Assembly (NCBI GenBank): GCA_021805485.1
Contig: JAJZFF010000360.1
Span: forward strand, 1 to 8,888
Source of the DNA: Pseudomonadota bacterium
GTDB lineage: Bacteria > Pseudomonadota > Alphaproteobacteria > Acetobacterales > Acetobacteraceae
Direction of reading: 5' to 3'
DNA: 8,888 nucleotides
Shown piece after piece: positions 6,923 through 8,888 of the stretch. The translations under genes were made by a program, and so were the position numbers. Under the pieces are notes generated by a model, which made no database searches, was not told where the DNA came from, and saw only the letters and a program-made list of their open reading frames with translations. Numbering within the stretch: the first letter of the stretch is position 1; the number at the start of each line of letters is the position of its first letter.

Positions 6923-8247
6923 CCGAGCGCTATGATCTGATCATCGAGAATGGCACGCTGGTGCTCCCCTGGGGCGAGGAAACCGGGCGGATCGGCGTGC
7001 GGGACGGCCGCATCGCCACCCTCGCCGCCGCGGGCGAGGCGACCGAGACGATCGATGCGCGCGGCCTGCATGTGCTGCCCGGGCTGATCGACCCGCATGT
7101 GCATTTCCGTGATTCCGGCAGCGGTGAGCTGCCGGCGGTCGAGACGATGGAAACCGGCACCCGCGGCGCGGTGCTCGGCGGCATCACCGCGATCTTCGAC
7201 ATGCCGAACACCGGCACGCCGGCCACCGGACAGGCGGCGCTGGCGGCGAAGCGGGACTCGCTCGCTGGCCGGGCGTGGTGTGATGTCGGCCTCTATGTCG
7301 GCGCGACGAAGGACAATATCGCCGAACTCGCCGCCCTCGAGGCCGAGCCCGGGATCTGCGCGATCAAGGTTTTCGCCGGCTCCTCAACTGGCAACCTGCT
7401 GGTCGAGGACGATGCCTCGATCGAGCGCGTGATGCGCGCCGGACGGCGGCGGATCGCCTTCCATTCCGAGGATGAATACCGCCTGCAGGCGCGGCGCGGC
7501 GAATTCTCCACCGGCATGGCCTATGCCAATCACGCGGTCTGGCGCGACCCGGAATGCGCGGCGCTGGGCACCCGGCGGATCATGGCGCTTGCCCGCCGCA
7601 CCGGCCGCCCGGCGCATATCCTGCATGTCTCGACGGCGGAGGAATTCGCCTACCTGCGCGATTTCCGCGATGTCGCCAGCGTCGAGGTGCTGGTCAACCA
7701 CCTGACCCAGGTTGCCCCCGACGCTTATGACCGGCTTGGCGCCTATGCGGTGATGAACCCGCCGATCCGCGATCGGCGCCATGTCGAGGCGGCGTGGCGC
7801 GCGGTGGCGGATGGGCTGGTGGACACGATCGGCTCCGACCACGCGCCGCACCCCCGTGCCGCGAAGGAACGCCCCTGGCCGGAAACCGCGGCCGGGCTGA
7901 CCGGCGTGCAGACGCTGGTGCCGGTGATGCTCGATCAGGTGGCGAAGGGGCGGCTGAAGCTCACCCGGCTGGTCGATCTCATGGCGGCGGGGCCGGCGCG
8001 GATTTACGGCGCGGTCGGCAAGGGGCGGATCGCCGCCGGCTATGACGCCGATTTCACCCTGGTCGACCTGCGCCGCCAGCAGCGGATCGAGGCGGGCTGG
8101 CTCGCCAGCCCCTGCGGCTGGTCGCCTTTTGAGGGCGAGCGCGTCACCGGCTGGCCGGTGATGACGGTCATCCGCGGTCGGGTGGCAATGCGCGACGGCG
8201 CGGTGCTCGGCACGCCCGCCGGCCGTTCCGTTACCTTCCGCTCGTAG
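6919..8247 (+). CDS. pyrC: Dihydroorotase, class I (pyrimidine biosynthesis amidohydrolase)
   Basis: This 442-residue amidohydrolase should convert N-carbamoyl-aspartate to dihydroorotate, the third step of UMP synthesis. The binuclear metal site is complete: H60-x-H62 in D-P-H-V-H-F-R, the carbamylated lysine K150 in A-I-K-V-F-A-G-S-S-T-G, H182 in F-H-S-E-D-E, H236 in H-I-L-H-V-S-T and D307 in G-S-D-H-A-P-H. Substrate-contacting R64, N97 (M-P-N-T) and H311 are kept, as are M-N-P-P-I-R (279-284) and G-L-T-G-V-Q-T-L-V-P. It fits the long alphaproteobacterial class I type. Two usually strict stretches differ: F-R-E-P-G reads F-R-D-S-G at 63-67, and P-H-H-L-T reads V-N-H-L-T at 259-263. A divergent dihydroorotase is the best call; a hydantoinase-like or inactive paralogue is less likely. 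It starts in an ATGA overlap with asnB and is the last operon gene. Confidence 0.87.
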   Translation: MTERYDLIIENGTLVLPWGEETGRIGVRDGRIATLAAAGEATETIDARGLHVLPGLIDPHVHFRDSGSGELPAVETMETGTRGAVLGGITAIFDMPNTGTPATGQAALAAKRDSLAGRAWCDVGLYVGATKDNIAELAALEAEPGICAIKVFAGSSTGNLLVEDDASIERVMRAGRRRIAFHSEDEYRLQARRGEFSTGMAYANHAVWRDPECAALGTRRIMALARRTGRPAHILHVSTAEEFAYLRDFRDVASVEVLVNHLTQVAPDAYDRLGAYAVMNPPIRDRRHVEAAWRAVADGLVDTIGSDHAPHPRAAKERPWPETAAGLTGVQTLVPVMLDQVAKGRLKLTRLVDLMAAGPARIYGAVGKGRIAAGYDADFTLVDLRRQQRIEAGWLASPCGWSPFEGERVTGWPVMTVIRGRVAMRDGAVLGTPAGRSVTFRS

Positions 8248-8467
8248 CCGCGCCGTCGACGCTGCCGGCCCGGCTGATTTCGAACAGGGCGCAGTAGGCC
8301 GAGCGGGGCCAGCAGGGGGAGAAGGAGCGTGCCGAGCAAACACCACCATCCGGGTGCTCTGTTCAGGAACGCGGCAAGACGGGAAGCAGATGCTCCCGGC
8401 AATGAGTGACCAGACGTTCGGACTTCAGGCGTTTCGGCCATCATCGAATGGCAGGACATGAAATCGA
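8248..8467. other. Noncoding stretch between pyrC and the tRNA fragment
   Basis: No convincing gene is seen here on either strand. Short frames on the minus strand give low-complexity, proline- or leucine-rich peptides without family resemblance. A small inverted repeat, GCCAT-CATCGA-ATGGC, is at 8437-8452. No terminator with a T tract follows pyrC. Confidence 0.5.
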
Positions 8468-8517
8468 TGGTCGGAGCGGCGCGATTCGAACCCACGCCCC
8501 CCAGTTCCCCAGACTTG
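8468..8517 (-). other. 5'-truncated tRNA-Pro(GGG), probable attachment site of an integrated element
   Basis: Read on the minus strand, this fits a tRNA from position 27 to the 3' end. The anticodon stem is CAAGT/ACTGG (four of five pairs) around a seven-base loop CTGGGGA with anticodon GGG (proline). A five-base variable loop GGGGC follows, then a T arm GTGGG-TTCGAAT-CGCGC with one wobble and one G-G mismatch, then CGCTCCG, discriminator A and CCA. The last segment suits the CGGAGCG 5' acceptor strand I recall for alphaproteobacterial proline tRNAs. No matching 5' acceptor strand or D arm lies to its right, so it cannot be a working tRNA. A 3' tRNA part beside a tyrosine integrase is the classical sign of an att site. 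The mismatches suggest the exact crossover block is the 3' end, roughly from the T loop to CCA. Confidence 0.72.
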
Positions 8518-8536
8518 AAACGGGGCGCGAAGTGAG

Positions 8537-8888
8537 ATGACAGGAAACGAAAAAGCCTCATATTCCCTATAGTTTGTCGTCTTCTGGGACGACGCGGTGC
8601 GCGGCTTTGGCGTCAGGCACCGCAGGCGCGACGCCATCTATTGCGTGTAGTGCCGCATCAAGGGGCGCCAATCGATCCTCACCATTGGCAGGCATGGCCT
8701 CGGCTATTGGAGTGTGACAGCAGCCAGGCGCGAGTCGATCCGGTTGCTCGGCCTGATCCGCAACGGGAAGGACCCGGCCGAGGAAAAGCGCAAAGCCCGA
8801 TCAGCCCCGACATTCGAGGCATTCGCCGAGCGCTATCTTGCCGAGTATGCCGAGTTGCAGAAGAAACCTCGCACCGTTGCGGAGGACA
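8537..8888 (+). pseudogene. Tyrosine recombinase (phage/island integrase) fragment with two in-frame TAG codons
   Basis: One reading frame from an ATG at 8537 to the right edge gives an integrase N-terminal region, interrupted by TAG at 8570-8572 and 8648-8650. Recognisable segments are V-V-F-W-D-D-A-V-R-G-F-G-V-R (arm-DNA-binding domain), G-R-Q-S-I-L-T-I-G-R-H-G, R-L-L-G-L-I-R-N-G-K-D-P-A-E-E-K, then the start of the core-binding domain, T-F-E-A-F-A-E-R-Y-L-A-E-Y and K-K-P-R-T-V-A-E-D. The catalytic domain with its R-H-R-Y residues would lie beyond the window. The second TAG sits where relatives usually have glutamine (Y-x-V-Q-Y-R), so one CAG-to-TAG change would explain it. The fragment begins about 20 bp from the tRNA remnant and reads away from it. 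Family identity is clear; the broken state rests on the two stops, and amber readthrough is an unlikely alternative. Confidence 0.75.

Noticed and set aside
8231..8360. Short minus-strand frame ending at 8231 with a protein-like tail
   Set aside because: It is bounded upstream by a stop in the same frame, has no start or family match, and overlaps the end of pyrC.
8467..8535. Short plus-strand frame beginning M-V-G-A-A-R-F-E-P
   Set aside because: This peptide type arises from reading the reverse of a tRNA 3' end; it is a known annotation artefact.
8468..8545. Functional tRNA-Pro gene
   Set aside because: No D arm and no 5' acceptor strand pairing with CGCTCCG are present to the right.
8040..8561. 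Minus-strand frame with a leucine-rich stretch downstream of pyrC
   Set aside because: It crosses the end of pyrC and the tRNA remnant and has no recognisable family; the leucine run alone does not make a gene.
1..8888. CRISPR array, intact insertion sequence, rRNA or riboswitch
   Set aside because: No regularly spaced repeats, transposase, rRNA sequence or riboswitch-like leader was seen on either strand.

Overview
The window is about 8.9 kb of very GC-rich, tightly packed chromosomal DNA with strong GC third-position bias. Its protein families point to an alphaproteobacterium: an MbfA-type iron exporter, an alphaproteobacterial-style class I dihydroorotase and a compact YgfZ/IBA57 protein. 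Rhodospirillales/Acetobacteraceae is my best guess, but the genus cannot be fixed from the sequence alone.

Layout. (1) Positions 1-725, plus strand: the C-terminal three quarters of an MbfA-like iron exporter, cut by the left edge. It is followed after 31 bp by a nitronate monooxygenase-family flavoprotein (757-1713). (2) Positions 1721-3201, minus strand: a two-gene unit, ygfZ-like then a GTT1-like glutathione S-transferase, overlapping by 4 bp. It converges on the flavoprotein gene with a 7-bp gap, and a perfect 6-bp-stem palindrome spans both stop codons. (3) Positions 3259-8247, plus strand: four head-to-tail genes with overlapping stops and starts, diverging from ygfZ across 57 bp. They encode a GT9 (heptosyltransferase-like) glycosyltransferase, a GT4 glycosyltransferase, a glutamine-hydrolysing asparagine synthetase-type amidotransferase, and a dihydroorotase. 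The first three look like a cell-surface glycan module. The pyrimidine-type gene is joined to it by an ATGA overlap but has its own good Shine-Dalgarno sequence. (4) Positions 8248-8888: gene-poor DNA that becomes an integration junction. A 5'-truncated tRNA-Pro(GGG) (minus strand, 8468-8517) has the anticodon arm, variable loop, T arm, 3' acceptor strand and CCA, but no D arm or 5' acceptor strand. An AT-richer patch and the broken 5' part of a tyrosine recombinase gene with two in-frame TAG codons follow it.

The simplest reading is ordinary core chromosome from 1 to about 8467, and the edge of an integrated or decaying island that entered at a proline tRNA gene from about 8468 to beyond the right edge. 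I see no CRISPR array, complete insertion sequence, rRNA or intact tRNA, and no clear candidate for a wholly new system. The least ordinary points are the tRNA-fragment/integrase junction, the glycan-amidotransferase-dihydroorotase coupling, and the altered motifs in the dihydroorotase.
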